Origin: Trichodelitschia bisporula | Taxonomy: Eukaryota; Ascomycota; Dothideomycetes; Phaeotrichales; Phaeotrichaceae | Direction: 5' to 3' | Length of the DNA stretch: 64,000 nucleotides | Assembly: GCA_010356995.1 (NCBI GenBank) | Contig: ML996700.1 | Coordinates: 434,001 to 498,000, forward strand | Shown here: piece by piece, positions 1 to 12,768 of the stretch | Layout of the letters: each line of letters begins with the position of its first letter | Numbering within the stretch: position 1 is the first letter of the stretch | Position numbers and translations under genes: made by a program | Notes under the pieces: generated by a model | Told to the model about the DNA's origin: nothing | Databases searched by the model: none | Seen by the model: the letters and a program-made list of their open reading frames with translations, nothing else

Positions 1-103
1 TGTGCCGCAAGCCACTGATAGGCGTGTGCGCCGCCTTTCCCCACTCCGGGATTTGAAGTCGTGCAAACGTCCAATGGGCGTGTCGCCTACAACCTCGAGA
101 TAA

Positions 104-507
104 TGTGGATAAGTTGGATATCAGTTGGATATCAGTTGGATATCAGTTGGATATCAGTTGGATATCAGTTGGATATCAGTTGGATAAGTTGGATACCAGT
201 TGAATAAGTTGGATATCAGTTGGATATCAGTTGAATAAGTTGGATACCAGTTGAATAAGTTGGATATCAGTTGGATATCAGTTGGATATCAGTTGAATAA
301 GTTGGATACCAGTTGAATAAGTTGGATATCAGTTGGATATCAGTTGAATAAGTTGGATACCAGTTGAACAAGTTGGATATCAGTTGGATATCAGTTGGAT
401 ATCATTTGGATATCAGTTGGATATCAGTTGGATAAGTTGGATACCAGTTGAATAAGTTGGATAAAGTTGGATACCAGTTGAAAAAGTTGGATAAGTGGCT
501 GGATATA
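104..507. repeat. 11-bp minisatellite (TTGGATATCAG family)
   Basis: About 400 bp of tandem repeats built on the 11-mer TTGGATATCAG. Shorter variants (TTGGATAAG, TTGAATAAG) and TTGGATACCAG are interspersed in a partly higher-order pattern. The array sits about 650 bp upstream of the first gene. There is no coding signal on either strand beyond the open frames such repeats create. Confidence 0.9.
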
Positions 508-1149
508 GGGGAATAAGGGCTCTTGGGCAAATGGACAAAGTTCAAAGGGAACGGGTCGAGGGACTTGCCAAGGGAATGTCGTGGGATAGTCTCGAGGCAC
601 AAGGCACCAACCAAGACTCGATGTGCCCCTTGCATTGGCGTTGATGTCTTGGAGGGGAGCTCTGGTTGGCGTGTGCCTGGCCGTTCCTGACCCACTTCAG
701 CTTAGTGATTGGCCTAACGCCAGAAGGCCCGTCCTCAAATCTCGCGCGTTGCCCCAATTCCTATCGAGTCGGATCTTCGTCTCTTTCTCTTTACCCCCTT
801 CCTCGCAAACAGCGTTTGTCCCTTATCGTCAATTCATCGTCTTCGCGACACACACTCCTTTGACCATCTACAACTTCGCACTGTTATCCATACAGTAGTC
901 ATTCCTTTTTTGCGCTTTACAACACGGTTACGACGAGAGAGACCCGCAATTGCTGTGCTTTTGCCTGCCTCGCATCGCGCTCGAACCTCACACCGAACAA
1001 CTTAATCGAACAACTGGAAGTGCCTAGCGCACCCTATCCCCCTCCTTTGAACGAGCAACCCCAAAGCAAGCCTTTGTCCCGAAAGTTCACCCAAACCTAC
1101 CCTCATAATATCACACTATCAACACCCCACTCACATTCGATAATCAACA
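508..1149. other. Intergenic; upstream of the Crh-like gene
   Basis: There is no credible gene here. Open frames are short and unlike any protein I know. The last 200 bp are rich in C/T and A/C runs, as expected of a fungal promoter and 5' UTR leading to the ATG at 1150. Confidence 0.6.
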
Positions 1150-2328
1150 ATGGCCCGGCGCATCCTTCTGACGGCGCTCTGCAGCGCCCTCGCTGCTGCG
1201 CAGACCTGGACCTATTGCAACCCGCTCAACACGACATGTCCTGCGAACCCAGCACTGGGCGGCCACGCGGAGTTCGACTTCACCAAGGAATCCGCCAACC
1301 CCAAGATCTGGAACATGACGGCGGGGCCGATGAAGTATGGCTCGTCGGCCGAGTTCACCATCCACGAGCGCGGACAATCCCCCACCATCCAGAGCAACTT
1401 CTTCATCTTCTTCGGCCGCCTCGAGGTGATGATGCAGGCGGCCGCGGGCACGGGCATCATCAGCACCATCGTGCTTCAGTCGGACGATCTGGATGAGGTG
1501 GACTGGGAAATCATAGGCGGCAACCGCACCCATGTCGAGTCCAACTTCTTCGGCAAGGGCAACACGACGTCGTACGATCGCGCTATCTACCATCCGGTCG
1601 ATGTCGCCCCGCAGGACGGCTACCACAACTACACCGTTGACTGGACCAAAGAGAAGATGGAATGGTACTACGACGGTCATCTTTTGCGCACGTTGAGATA
1701 TGACGATCCGCTCGCGCTGTGGGGCAAGACGTATCCTCAGACGCCGATGAACGTCCGCCTGGTAAGTTTTTTTTTATCGCTTTTAAGGGGCGCGGGACTA
1801 ACAAGGCACAGGGCATCTGGTCTGCTGGTGATGAGAGTCTCAACAAGTACACGATCGAGTGGGCCGGCGGCCTGACGGACTGGAGCAAGCTACCCTTCAC
1901 CATGCTGATCAAGGGCATCAACGTCACGGACTACTCAACCGGGTCGGAGTATACATACGGCGACCACTCTGGCAGCTGGCAGAGCATTAAGATCAAGGGG
2001 TACGTACCACTTTCCGTCTCCCAAAGACCAGGCTAATAAGACTAGGGGCAACTCAACCGCCATGACCGAAATCAACAAGCCAGTCGGCGTCTCGGGCCGG
2101 TGGAACGCGCTCTCTTCAGGCACACGTGCAGGCATCGTCATCGGCGCTGCCGCGGGCTTCGTGGTGCTTATCGCAGCGCTGCTCGGCTTCTGCATTGTAC
2201 AGGGCCGGGCTGGGCGCAAGGAGAAGGCGGCGGCAGACGCGAAGTGGGAGGAGGAGCAGAAGGACCTCAACGAGTACCGGCTAAAGATGATGAAGGGGGG
2301 CTTCAGTGCTGAGGGAGGGAAGTACTAG
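1150..2328 (+). CDS. Crh-type GH16 cell-wall transglycosylase
   Basis: Exons 1150-1761, 1812-1999 and 2046-2328 give 360 aa. Residues 1-17 are a signal peptide ending at AAA-Q. The catalytic GH16 signature DEVDWE is at 115-120, with the two Glu as nucleophile and acid/base. It is followed by EIIGGNRTHVESNFFGKG, typical of Crh enzymes that link chitin to beta-glucan in the wall. A hydrophobic segment at about 295-319 is followed by a charged tail of about 40 residues, so the protein looks like a type I membrane protein, not a GPI-anchored one. Introns are 50 and 46 nt with CTAAC/CTAAT-like branch sites, and phases are consistent. The family call is firm; assignment to a particular CRH paralogue is not. 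Confidence 0.93.
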
Positions 2329-2991
2329 TGCTAGTTATGGGTGTGATTTTGCGTGTTTTGATCTAGCAGGGCTTCTCGGATGGGCAGCTTGGTGTTTGGG
2401 TTCGGTGGTGACGGCTTCGGTAACTCTTTGTGCATATGTGCGCAGAGAGCGGCAATGATCAGTTCAACTTGATTTTCGTATGTTCGTGATTGATTTCGTG
2501 TTTGAGCCTTCCTGCAGCCTTGCGCATGGACCCGCTAAACCTGGCCCTCGTCAAGCAATTTACGCGAAACGCAGCACATCCGACACCTTACTTCTCCCCA
2601 GCGATGCAAGATTGACGAGGGAAACCACGGTAGGGCCGGCTAATTATACCTCCGCGCCTCCAAATATGGGACGGTGCCCCGATGCCCACGAATGGTCGAC
2701 CACAATATCGAGCTATCAGCCTGGATCGACTGGTTGGTTCTAGCCTCGGCGGTGACCGAAGGAAGGATATATGCACTATGCGCGATAGTAACTATCCGTG
2801 GGGGCTGGGCGTAGTTCGCCATGGAGGTGGGAACGGACGGGATGGAGAAGGAGCGACTTGTGGGGGAGGGTGGAACGTTATATACCCTCCAGACCCCTCC
2901 TCGCGCACGATGTCTGAACATCTCCTTCTCATCCGCACTATTTGTCGATCAGAGCTTGTTTCTCAAAGGACCTTACAACAGCGCATCCACC
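2329..2991. other. Intergenic between Crh-like and CFEM genes
   Basis: No gene is recognised. It holds the 3' flank of the Crh-like gene and the promoter of the CFEM gene, including a TATA-like element near 2878. Confidence 0.6.
2878..2884 (+). promoter_or_regulatory. TATA-like element of the CFEM gene
   Basis: TTATATA lies 108 bp before the ATG at 2992, in otherwise GC-rich sequence. The position suits a core promoter element. The assignment is by motif and distance only. Confidence 0.45.
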
Positions 2992-3781
2992 ATGCGTCTC
3001 AACACCCTCCTCCCCCTCCCGCTCCTCCTCGCCCTCACCGCCGCCCAAGACTCGAACATCCTCACCACAGCCGGCTTCCCAGAATGCAGCGTACCTCCCC
3101 TCCCCTCCCCTCCCCTCCCCGCCCTCACCCTAACCCATCCCTTCTAACCCACCCGCCCAGATCCCCTGTCTCCAATCCGCTGTCTCCTCCTCCCCATGCG
3201 CCCCAACTGACCTCGTCTGCCAATGCACGACCGGGTACGACCACATCCAGAATTCCGCTGCGGACTGCCTTCTCAGCAACTCGAAGTGCACCCCCGACGA
3301 CCAGGACAAGATCTTGCAGGCGAGCATTGCGCTGTGCACGGGGGTCAGGGGCGCGGCGGGGAGTGCGGCGGCGAAGCCCACGGCGCATGTGGGCATGGAG
3401 GGGCATGAGGGGATGGATATGATGGATATGAGCACTTCTGGGAGCGCGACGGCAACTGGGCATGGCACGAAGGATGTGGGTGCGGAGTCGACGAGTGCGA
3501 CGGCAACGGGGCATGGCACGAAGGATGTGGGCGCGGAGTCGACGAGTGCGACTGCAAAGCCGACGGGCCATGCGGGGCATGAGGGGATGGATATGGGCTC
3601 GTCGTCGGCGACGAAGGCGGATGTTGCTACGGCGGTGGTGACGAGTTCGAAGGGGAGTGCGAGTGCGAGTGCGAGTGCGAGTGCGAGTGGGACTGCGGCG
3701 GCGGCGAAGGCGGAGGGGAGGAAGATGAGGGTGGGGGTTGGGTTGGGGGCGCTGGGGTTGGGGGTTGCGGTTTTTGTGTAA
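2992..3781 (+). CDS. CFEM-domain GPI-anchored surface protein
   Basis: Exons 2992-3090 and 3161-3781 give 239 aa; the intron is 70 nt. A signal peptide (MRLNTLLPLPLLLALTAAQ) is followed by a CFEM domain at about residues 30-90. All eight cysteines are present in CFEM spacing (ECS, PC, SPC, VCQC, DC, KC, LC). CFEM proteins bind haem or act in adhesion and iron uptake at the wall. Behind the domain is an Ala/Ser/Thr/Gly-rich linker with Met/His clusters (HVGMEGHEGMDMMDM and HAGHEGMDMG) and two 17-residue repeats. The last 20 residues are hydrophobic and fit a GPI-attachment signal. Haem binding here is inferred from the family. Confidence 0.88.
3446..3547 (+). repeat. 51-bp tandem repeat inside the CFEM gene
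   Basis: Two head-to-tail 51-bp units differ at only a few third-position bases (for example ACTGGG versus ACGGGG). Each encodes 17 residues beginning ATATGHGTKDVG, and a third partial unit follows. The repeat expands the linker without breaking frame. Confidence 0.85.
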
Positions 3782-5213
3782 GTGCTGGGTCGGAGTTGCG
3801 CTAGAGGGTGGGCAGAGGGGAGAGAGAGAATATATAATGCCGGTAGATGATAACCTGTATTCGAAATGGGACTTGCAACTGGTGTGGGAGGTGCGTTTAA
3901 GGTCCATCTTGTGTATTTCAGCTGGCCGCCACTCCCGCGAGCGGATGCGAGGAGCTGAACTCGTATCACAGCCGCACGAGGCTGCCAAGTCGGGAGGCTG
4001 TAACGACGCCAATCCGTACATTGTAAGAGCGTCAGGTTCTTTGGAGTGACATTGGGTTGCAGGCTAGCATTGCTCTACAGAGTAGTTCTAGTGTCGGATG
4101 AACCTGACGGGCTGGAAATACCAACAAAGTCAGCTTTCATCGGCGTGATAACGGAGGACTGTAAGGCCTCGATGCTCCTTGCGGATAAGAATAGTAGTTG
4201 CCTACTTCAACCCTAGACCCCATGCGGGGGTGGGGCAACCATTTATTGCCATAGACCCACAAGGGATTCAGTGAAACGCAAGCGGCGCACGCGGCGCACG
4301 CGGCGCTATCCCGACGTCTTCTCATCTTCACACAGTGTACGTAGTATTTCAGGTTTTGAAGCGACTTTCACGAGTCTCATCTAGTCCTTCATTTGGACTC
4401 TCCTCGAACAGTCGGATGCCATCACCCACGAACGGTGGCCATACTCTGCCTACCATAGCCACGATACCCCGCAATTACCTACGACGGAGAGCGGCACAGC
4501 AGCGTAGTTCTAGATGTTGGCAGTGGCGCGTTACAGTGCAGAATCTCACTTGCATGTTCCCCTTCCCCATGGCATTACATTTCGTAAAAACGCGGGGTAA
4601 GACTTCTAGAAAGTTGGCAGAAGGCTTTGTTCCTCTTCCCCGGGGACATGTCCGGTCAAAAGGCGCCTTCCTCCACCTGCGTCAGCCAAGACCGCGCGGC
4701 TCATGCAAGGCGTTTGCGAAGCTCTGAGCCGCGGACTTTTGAGATCGCGACTGCAGACGACTTCAACGAAACGTCGAGATACTTTCTACAGTTCTCATAT
4801 TTTTCCAGGAAGCTACTTTACCTCAGGCGCTCATACATTGGCCGACGAACTGTTCGCACTTACAAGTACCCATTACACGACCTCAAGTATCCCGCCACCC
4901 GTCCCCTGCGGTGCAACCCACAGCTGTGCAATCCATGACGATCTTTCGTTACCCCAGCTTACGGGTATGCATCTAGCTGGCTTGAGCAGCAAGTCCCGAA
5001 TCCTGCAGGCCCCAAAACCTGGCCACCAAATTTCCCCACACCCCAGGCCCTCGACGGCACGCACGTGCATCTCGCGGATTCAAACAGCTGCATTTAACCA
5101 TGGTTCACCCAGTGGCCCCCCTCCCGGCTACGGTACCCCGCCGGCCTCTTCATCAGTCTGAAAGGCGTCGCGTCACTATACCCGCCAAACACAGACTTCT
5201 CGTTTCGACTACA
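3782..5213. other. Intergenic, CFEM gene to acid trehalase
   Basis: About 1.4 kb without a gene I can support. Open frames overlap on both strands and show no family similarity or plausible splicing. A short GCGGCGCAC-type triplication lies near 4280-4305. An alternative in-frame ATG for the trehalase lies at 5100. Confidence 0.55.
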
Positions 5214-8200
5214 ATGTGGTTACTCCTCTTCCTCAGCCTGGCCTCCCTAGTCGTTCCCGGCCGTCTCTATCCCACTTCCTTCGACAATGTCACTTGGGAT
5301 GAGGATAATTGGCGACTTGAGACGACGTTTCTCGACCAGGGCCATTACCAGAGCCGCATGTCGTTGGGCAATGGCTACTTGGGCATCAATGTCGCGGCCG
5401 TGGGACCGTTCTTCGAGGTTGACAGTCCCGTCGCCGGTGATGTCATCAGTGGATGGCCGCTATTCAACCGCCGACAGTCGTTTGCCACGGTTGCGGGTTT
5501 CTTTGACTCTCAGGAGCGGACAAATGGGACGAATTACGACTGGCTGTATCAGTATGGCGGAGAGAGTGTGATTAGCGGTGTGCCCCATTGGGCGGGACTG
5601 GTGGTCCAGCATGAGAAGAAGTACCTCTCGGCCGGCGTGGATGAGAAGCAGATTTCAAACTTCCGGTCGACATTGGATGTACGAAAAGGACTGTTCACTT
5701 GGGAGTACACTTGGACGCCAAACAATGTGTCTTTCGACATTGTGTACTCGGCTTTCGTCCACAAGTTGAACGTCAACCAAGCTGCCGTCCAGCTCAGCAT
5801 TACCCCGTCCGAGGACGCCAACTTTACTGTCATTGATGTTCTGGAGGGCGATTGCGCTGTGCGGACCGATTTCATCAACAAGAGCTTCGTTGCGGACAGT
5901 CCGACCATTTGGAGCGCCGTCCGTCCGGTCGGGATCAGCAACGTCACGGCCTATATCTACTCGACCCTCGCCGGCGACTCGACAGTCAACCTGGCCAGCC
6001 GCGCGCATGTGCTCGGCGCACCCTTCATGGGCGCCAATGACTCATCCATTGCCCAGGCCGTCACCGTGAATGGCGTGAAGAACCGGACCAGCGTCATCAC
6101 GAAATACATAGGCGGAGCCTCGACGGACGCATATCCCGACCCCCAGTCCACCGCGAAATCAGCATCCCTCGATGGTGCAGCTACCGGCTATGACACGCTC
6201 CTAACCTCGCATATCGGGGAGTGGAACGCCATTATGCCGCGGGATTCCGTCGACTCGTACGCGCTGCCTGACGGATCGTTGCCGGGTGACTTGGACATTG
6301 TCGAGCTGCACATTACGTCAGTGACAAACACTTTCTATCTGCTGGAGAACACTATTGGTGCCAACGCCATCGCCGCGGCGGGCAATAACTCGCAGCTGAA
6401 TGTACACAGCATCTCGGTGTGCGGGCTGGGCTCGGACTGTTACGCCGGGCTTATCTTCTGGGACGCGGAGGTGTGGATGGCGCCCGGCCTGGTCGTATCG
6501 CATCCTGATGCCGCGCAGCAAATCGCGCGGTATCGTGCCGATAAACTGCCCCAGGCGAAGGAGAATGTCAAGATGGCGTTCGAGTCGTCTCAGAACGCAA
6601 CTGGCAAGTTCAGCGAGGGCGGTGCCGTGTATCCGTGGACCAGTGGCCGGTTCGGCAATTGCACGGGTACCGGGCCATGCTTCGACTACGAGTATCATCT
6701 CAATGGGGATATTGGTCTGCAGCTGTACAACTACTTGGTTGCAACTGGCGATGCGGAGTACTTCAAGAAGGAGCTCTGGCCTGTGTACGATGCCATTGCT
6801 TGGTTTTACGGGGAGTTGTTGACGAAGAATGGCACGGATGGGAAGTATGTGCTTACGAATGCGACGGATCCGGTATGTCTTTTCTCGTAAGGTCGTGCAG
6901 TTGTGCTAATAGATCAGGACGAATACGCCAACAATATCGATAACCCTGGCTTCACGCTCCCTCTCATCCAGACGCACCTCGATGCCGCCAATAACCTGCG
7001 AGCCAGATTTGGCGCCCCCCTTAACAAGACTTGGGTAGATATCAGCAAAGACATCACCATCCCCGTTAACACGGATGCGGACATCATCCTCGAATATTCG
7101 GGTATGAACGGCTCCATCTCAGTCAAGCAAGCCGACGTAGTCCTCATCGACGACTTCCTCGACTTCAACTCTCCCTACTCCCTGAACGATCTGAACTACT
7201 ACGCCGCTAAGCAGTCATCCAACGGGCCGGGAATGACATATGGCGTGTTCAGCATCGTCGCCAATGAGATCTCCCCCTCCGGCTGCTCCGCCTACACCTA
7301 CCATCTCTACGCCACCCAGCCCTACGCCCGTGCCCCCTGGTTCCAGTACTCAGAGCAGCTAGTGGATGACTACACAGCGAACGGCGGCACGCACCCCGCG
7401 TACCCCTTCCTGACCGGCATGGGCGGTGCGCACCGCGTCGCTATCTTCGGCTACCTGGGCCTACGCCTGAAGCTCGACAGCCTGAACGTGGACCCCAATC
7501 TGCCGCCGCACGTGCAATACCTCACCTACCGGACCTTCTACTGGCAAGGCCACCCCGTCAAGGCATACTCGAACCAGACGCATACGGTGCTCTCCAGGCC
7601 GGCGAATGTGGCGCCTCTGGCCGTCGCCAATGCCTCGCTCGCCGACGCCCCGATCCCGGTTACTATCGGCATCAACGGCACGACGGTGCACCCGCTCTCC
7701 CCGGGCGGCGAGCTCGTCCTGCGCAACCGGCAGCTCGGGCACGTCCTCACGGCCCCGGGCAACATCCTGCAGTGCCACCCCGGGGTTTCCCCGCAGCCCT
7801 ACGTGCCGGGCCAGATCCCGCACGCCGCGATCGACGGCGCCATCAGCACGAAGTGGCAGCCGCGGGACAACGGTACCGCATGGGTGCAGGTCGATCTGCG
7901 CGACCAGGCGCCGCGCGAGATCAAGCGCGTAGTCTTCGACTGGGCGCAGAATCCAGCGCTGAAGTGGAAGGTCGAGGTAGCGAACGCGAGTGGGGCGTGG
8001 GATGGGGATTTTACGAGGAGTGGGGTGAAGCTGGTGGCGGAGGGGAGGGGCGAGGTGAGTTCCCCGTGGGACGATGCGAGGAAGGCGGAGGTGGTGCCGT
8101 ATACGAGTAATACGACTAGTGTGGAGGTTGGGGGGGCTTGGAGTGGGTGGTGGGCGAGGTTGACGGTTGAGGGGAGTTGGTTGGGGGGGGAGGGGGCGAC

Positions 8201-8231
8201 GGTTGCGGAGTGGGTGCTTGTTGGGGCGTGA
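5214..8231 (+). CDS. ATH1: Acid trehalase (GH65)
   Basis: Exons 5214-6872 and 6918-8231 (intron 45 nt) give 990 aa. The ATG at 5214 opens a clear signal peptide (MWLLLFLSLASLVVPG). An in-frame ATG at 5100 would add 38 residues that hide the signal, so I prefer 5214. The enzyme hydrolyses trehalose outside the cell or in the vacuole. GH65 landmarks seen are SRMSLGNGYLGIN near the N terminus, FWDAEVWMAPGL, and DYEYHLNGDIG with the general-acid Glu at residue 493. The C-terminal part (about 840-960) resembles an F5/8-type discoidin fold (AIDGAISTKWQP...WVQVDL), as in fungal Ath1. There are many N-glycosylation sequons, as expected of a secreted enzyme. Confidence 0.93.
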
Positions 8232-8948
8232 GGGGGGGGGTATAAAGGACGCGTTGGGGGATTGTTTGGGTAGCGAGCATTTCTTTGGCGGGACGAGGCT
8301 ACGATTCATGAGGGATGAGTGATGCGATCGTTTTGCGGATACTCCTTTAGCGGTGGGTTGGATGGCAGCCTTGCATTTGCTGGGTATGTAATGGATAATG
8401 GACGGTCCCTGGCTTCACGATGAGCCCAACAGCACGTAGTAAATAACACGGTACTCTCTCCTCGAGATTTCAAGAGACGAAAATCCGTGATGATGTGAAG
8501 TCAAAAGCAGCCAGTCATGCCGTCATCCCGCCAGCCAATCCTAGCAACAACTTTCACCGCCCAGGCAGCCGTTGGCCGTTGACCGGTGGCGCACACGCGC
8601 TGTGGCTGACACCACTTTACGCCGCCCATTCTGCGGGCGGCGGCGAAAAGGCCAAGTAAAGTTCAAGACCGTCCAATGTCCCGTCCGCTTTCAAAATCCT
8701 TCCTCCCTTTTCCCATCTTCTTCACTTTCCCATTCTCTCTCACGGCTCTACATATCTTGCCCTCGCTCTTATAATCCCGACACCTACCTGTCCTTCCTCC
8801 CGCTCCCGCTCCCGCTCCCCCGCCCCGCCTCCCTACGGCCCCCTCCCTTCGGTCGGCACACCTCGGTCAGCGGACCCGCAGCGGAGACTCGTACGCGTCA
8901 ACCCACGCCCGCACTCGCGCCTTTCCCCGCGCCAACCGCACAGCCGCC
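8232..8948. other. Intergenic, trehalase to ARL1
   Basis: No gene is seen. The last 250 bp before ARL1 are strongly pyrimidine-rich on the plus strand, including a CCCGCT triplet run near 8803-8822. This is typical of fungal promoter and 5' UTR sequence. Confidence 0.6.
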
Positions 8949-9596
8949 ATGGGCGGCAGCTTGAGTAAAGTGTGGAGCTTGCTGTGGTCGAAGAAGGAGA
9001 TCCGGATTCTGATTCTCGGGCTCGTGAGTCGGGTTCTGCGTTAGCAAGGGCCAGACGTTGGTGCTAACCAGGACAGGACAACGCGGGGAAGACGACTCTG
9101 TTGTACCGGTTGAAGATCGGAGAGGTGGTGACTACGATTCCCACGATCGGCTTCAACGTCGAGAGCGTCACGTACCGCAACCTCAACCTCAACGTCTGGG
9201 ACCTAGGCGGGCAAACGAGCATCCGGCCTTACTGGCGGTGCTACTACGCCAACACCGCAGCCGTAATCTTCGTCGTCGATAGCACGGATATCGAGCGCCT
9301 GACCACGGCGGCGGAGGAATTGGCTGCTATGCTTGCGGAGGAGGAGTTGAGGGATGCGGCGCTGCTGGTGTTTGCGAATAAGCAGGATCAGCCGGGCGCG
9401 AAGGGGGCGGGGGAGATAAGTGAGGCGCTGAGGTTGGGGGAGCTGAGGGATCGGAATTGGACGATTGTGAGCTGCTCGGCTATTGATGGACGCGGGGTTA
9501 GTGAGGGGATGGATTGGCTTGTAGTGAGTGGGCTCGGTTTGGGTTTGGATGGGGTGATGCTAATGGGTGCAGCAAACTGTCGCGGCGGATAATTAG
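8949..9596 (+). CDS. ARL1: ADP-ribosylation factor-like GTPase Arl1
   Basis: Exons 8949-9023, 9077-9523 and 9573-9596 give 181 aa; introns are 53 and 49 nt. The start MGGSLSK offers an N-myristoylation glycine at position 2. GTPase motifs are in order: G1 GLDNAGKT (split by intron 1), G2 TIPTIGFN, G3 WDLGGQ, G4 NKQD and G5 SCSA. Arl1 acts at the trans-Golgi, recruiting GRIP-domain golgins. Length and the ending DWLV-QTVAADN fit Arl1 better than Arf1. The last exon codes only seven residues and is inferred from splice sites (GTGAGT...CTAAT...GCAG) and family length. Confidence 0.9.
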
Positions 9597-10853
9597 CCGG
9601 TGTGTGGGGGAGTTCGGCGTTTGCGGGCTGAGCATGGGCAAGGGGATGCGGATGCGGGGAGGATAATCGCAGCGTGGAGTTGGGGGGGGTGCTCTTGTGG
9701 GGATTAATGCGTGTAGGGAGAGGTTGAGCTGGATGGATGGACGATGATTGAGAGTGGACGGGCGGAATTGCGCAGATGAGATCGCATAGCATATGGACTT
9801 GAAGGGACATATCGTCATTAGTGAGTGCGCATGGCCGCGCTGCTATGCTGACTCTTATTTTCCTCACATAGCCTTCGAAGACTGTTGACGGGCTATGCTC
9901 CTCTACTCCTACCCATCTTTTTCCCATCCAGCCAGAACAGGCCGCAGCAGGTAATCCAACCACCGCGGATCAGTATACGGAGTTGGACGCGATATTAACT
10001 CAGTGAGCCGGCGCAACGTCAAGCCGGAGTGATTCACAACCGTCACTTTCCGTACGTCCCAACTCACGATCCTCGCCACCACGAACTATGCAGGATCCCG
10101 CTCGCAGGGCGCCACCCTTGTACCCGAAAGTACTAAGAATGTCTTTATCTCCAGTCTGTGGCCCGAGTTGCGGATGCCGGTGTATGCTAGCGGGTGGGTC
10201 GGGCGAGACGCAGGGTATGCTGTATGACTCAGCCTTTTAATCTGCGGCTCGAGTGCGTGATGGTATCTGAGACGGCACGGCTCAGTTGCGAGCTAGCCTG
10301 GTGATGAAAGGCGCGCTGGATGAGGAGCCGCGCCTTCGGATTCCCGCATAGACAGTACCCGTAGCGGTGATGGGAGGGGGGGGGGGGGGGGAGGAAGGGG
10401 GGACTGGGCACGTGGAGTGGTTTGCTCTGTACGGTAGTTGAGCAAGCGCGCAGCAAGCCATTGATGTTACTTTTCTCTTTGAATCTATACATACTGATTC
10501 TACATCCGTATTTGTCAAACTCGCACTGATACCGAAGCAGACCCTCACTTCATATCCCATCTCTTCCATCTGCCCACCAACGACTGCAAGGCTGTGGCGC
10601 GGTCAAATGGAGGGCCCTAACCTAAAACAGACTAGACGTGGCGCGGAGTGGGGGAAAATGGATCTGGGTCTGCGGCAGTGCACGGACGGGCTGCAGCTCC
10701 GCTAACTTTTCAGATTCGTCCGAATTGCAAAAGTCCAACGACAACAATAACAACCTGCGACCCCCACCTCTTCACTTTACATTTCCCTCACCTCCATCTT
10801 CTCCTTCTTACTCTCCTCCTCTACTCGTACACTTCGGCTCTCTACCATACGCC
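9597..10853. other. Intergenic, ARL1 to PRMT1
   Basis: About 1.26 kb with no gene I can support. It contains a 16-G homopolymer at 10376-10391. The 100 bp upstream of the next ATG are C/T-rich, as expected for a promoter. Confidence 0.55.
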
Positions 10854-12185
<1,332 letters not shown>

Positions 12186-12768
12186 CTGCGTGGCAGGTGC
12201 TAAACGGGAGACGTTCTTCTTGGGATACAGGCAGGGCAAGGGGTAGGGCGAATGTCGGGTGTTCGAGGGTTGGCATTAGTGGGTAAGGGCTTTGCGGCTT
12301 TTTCGGTCGAGAGGCTCCGTTTCCGGAGTTGTGGATAGTCCATCGGTCTGTCGTCATCTGGGTGCTGGGTGGGATGCATGGATGGTGAAAGGGTGGTGGG
12401 CGTGGGCGTGTGGGCAGGATTAGACGAAGTAGAAAACAATAGCCAGCTGATTGTTGCCTGCTTTTGTGGTGTACAGTACGTGTTTGGAGTTGTGAGTGGG
12501 TAAGGAGAGTGCATGGCATGTGAGGCTGATAGAGACTCCTTCCCCTAAGGACATCGGCCAAAACAAGCAATGGTCCGTGCGCCGCCCAGCACAGTACGAA
12601 CATGCGCAAATCACATCGCGTCCGAAGCCCCTCGAGTCCTGACTTCGGGAATACGTAGACGACAACCTTTCCCTCTTCAGTTCACTCCTTAGACTACACC
12701 TTCTCCCCATCCCGTCTTATATCCCAGCGGAGAACCACACCCGCCCCAGACCGCATGTGCAGCACGCG
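12186..12768. other. Intergenic, PRMT1 to PER1
   Basis: No gene is recognised. It is 3' flank of the methyltransferase followed by the PER1 promoter. Open frames on the minus strand are short and unlike known proteins. Confidence 0.6.

Noticed and set aside
3125-4021. Long antisense frames over the CFEM gene
   Set aside because: They reflect the GC-rich repeats of the linker on the reverse strand; the CFEM cysteines and signal peptide fix the coding strand.
4280-4305. GCGGCGCAC triplication as a regulatory array
   Set aside because: Only two to three short units, with no gene start nearby and no known factor.
5100-5213. Upstream ATG of the acid trehalase
   Set aside because: It would put 38 basic residues before a good signal peptide, so the ATG at 5214 is preferred.
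10376-10391. 16-G run upstream of PRMT1
   Set aside because: Too short and isolated to argue a function; homopolymers of this size are common in GC-rich intergenic DNA.
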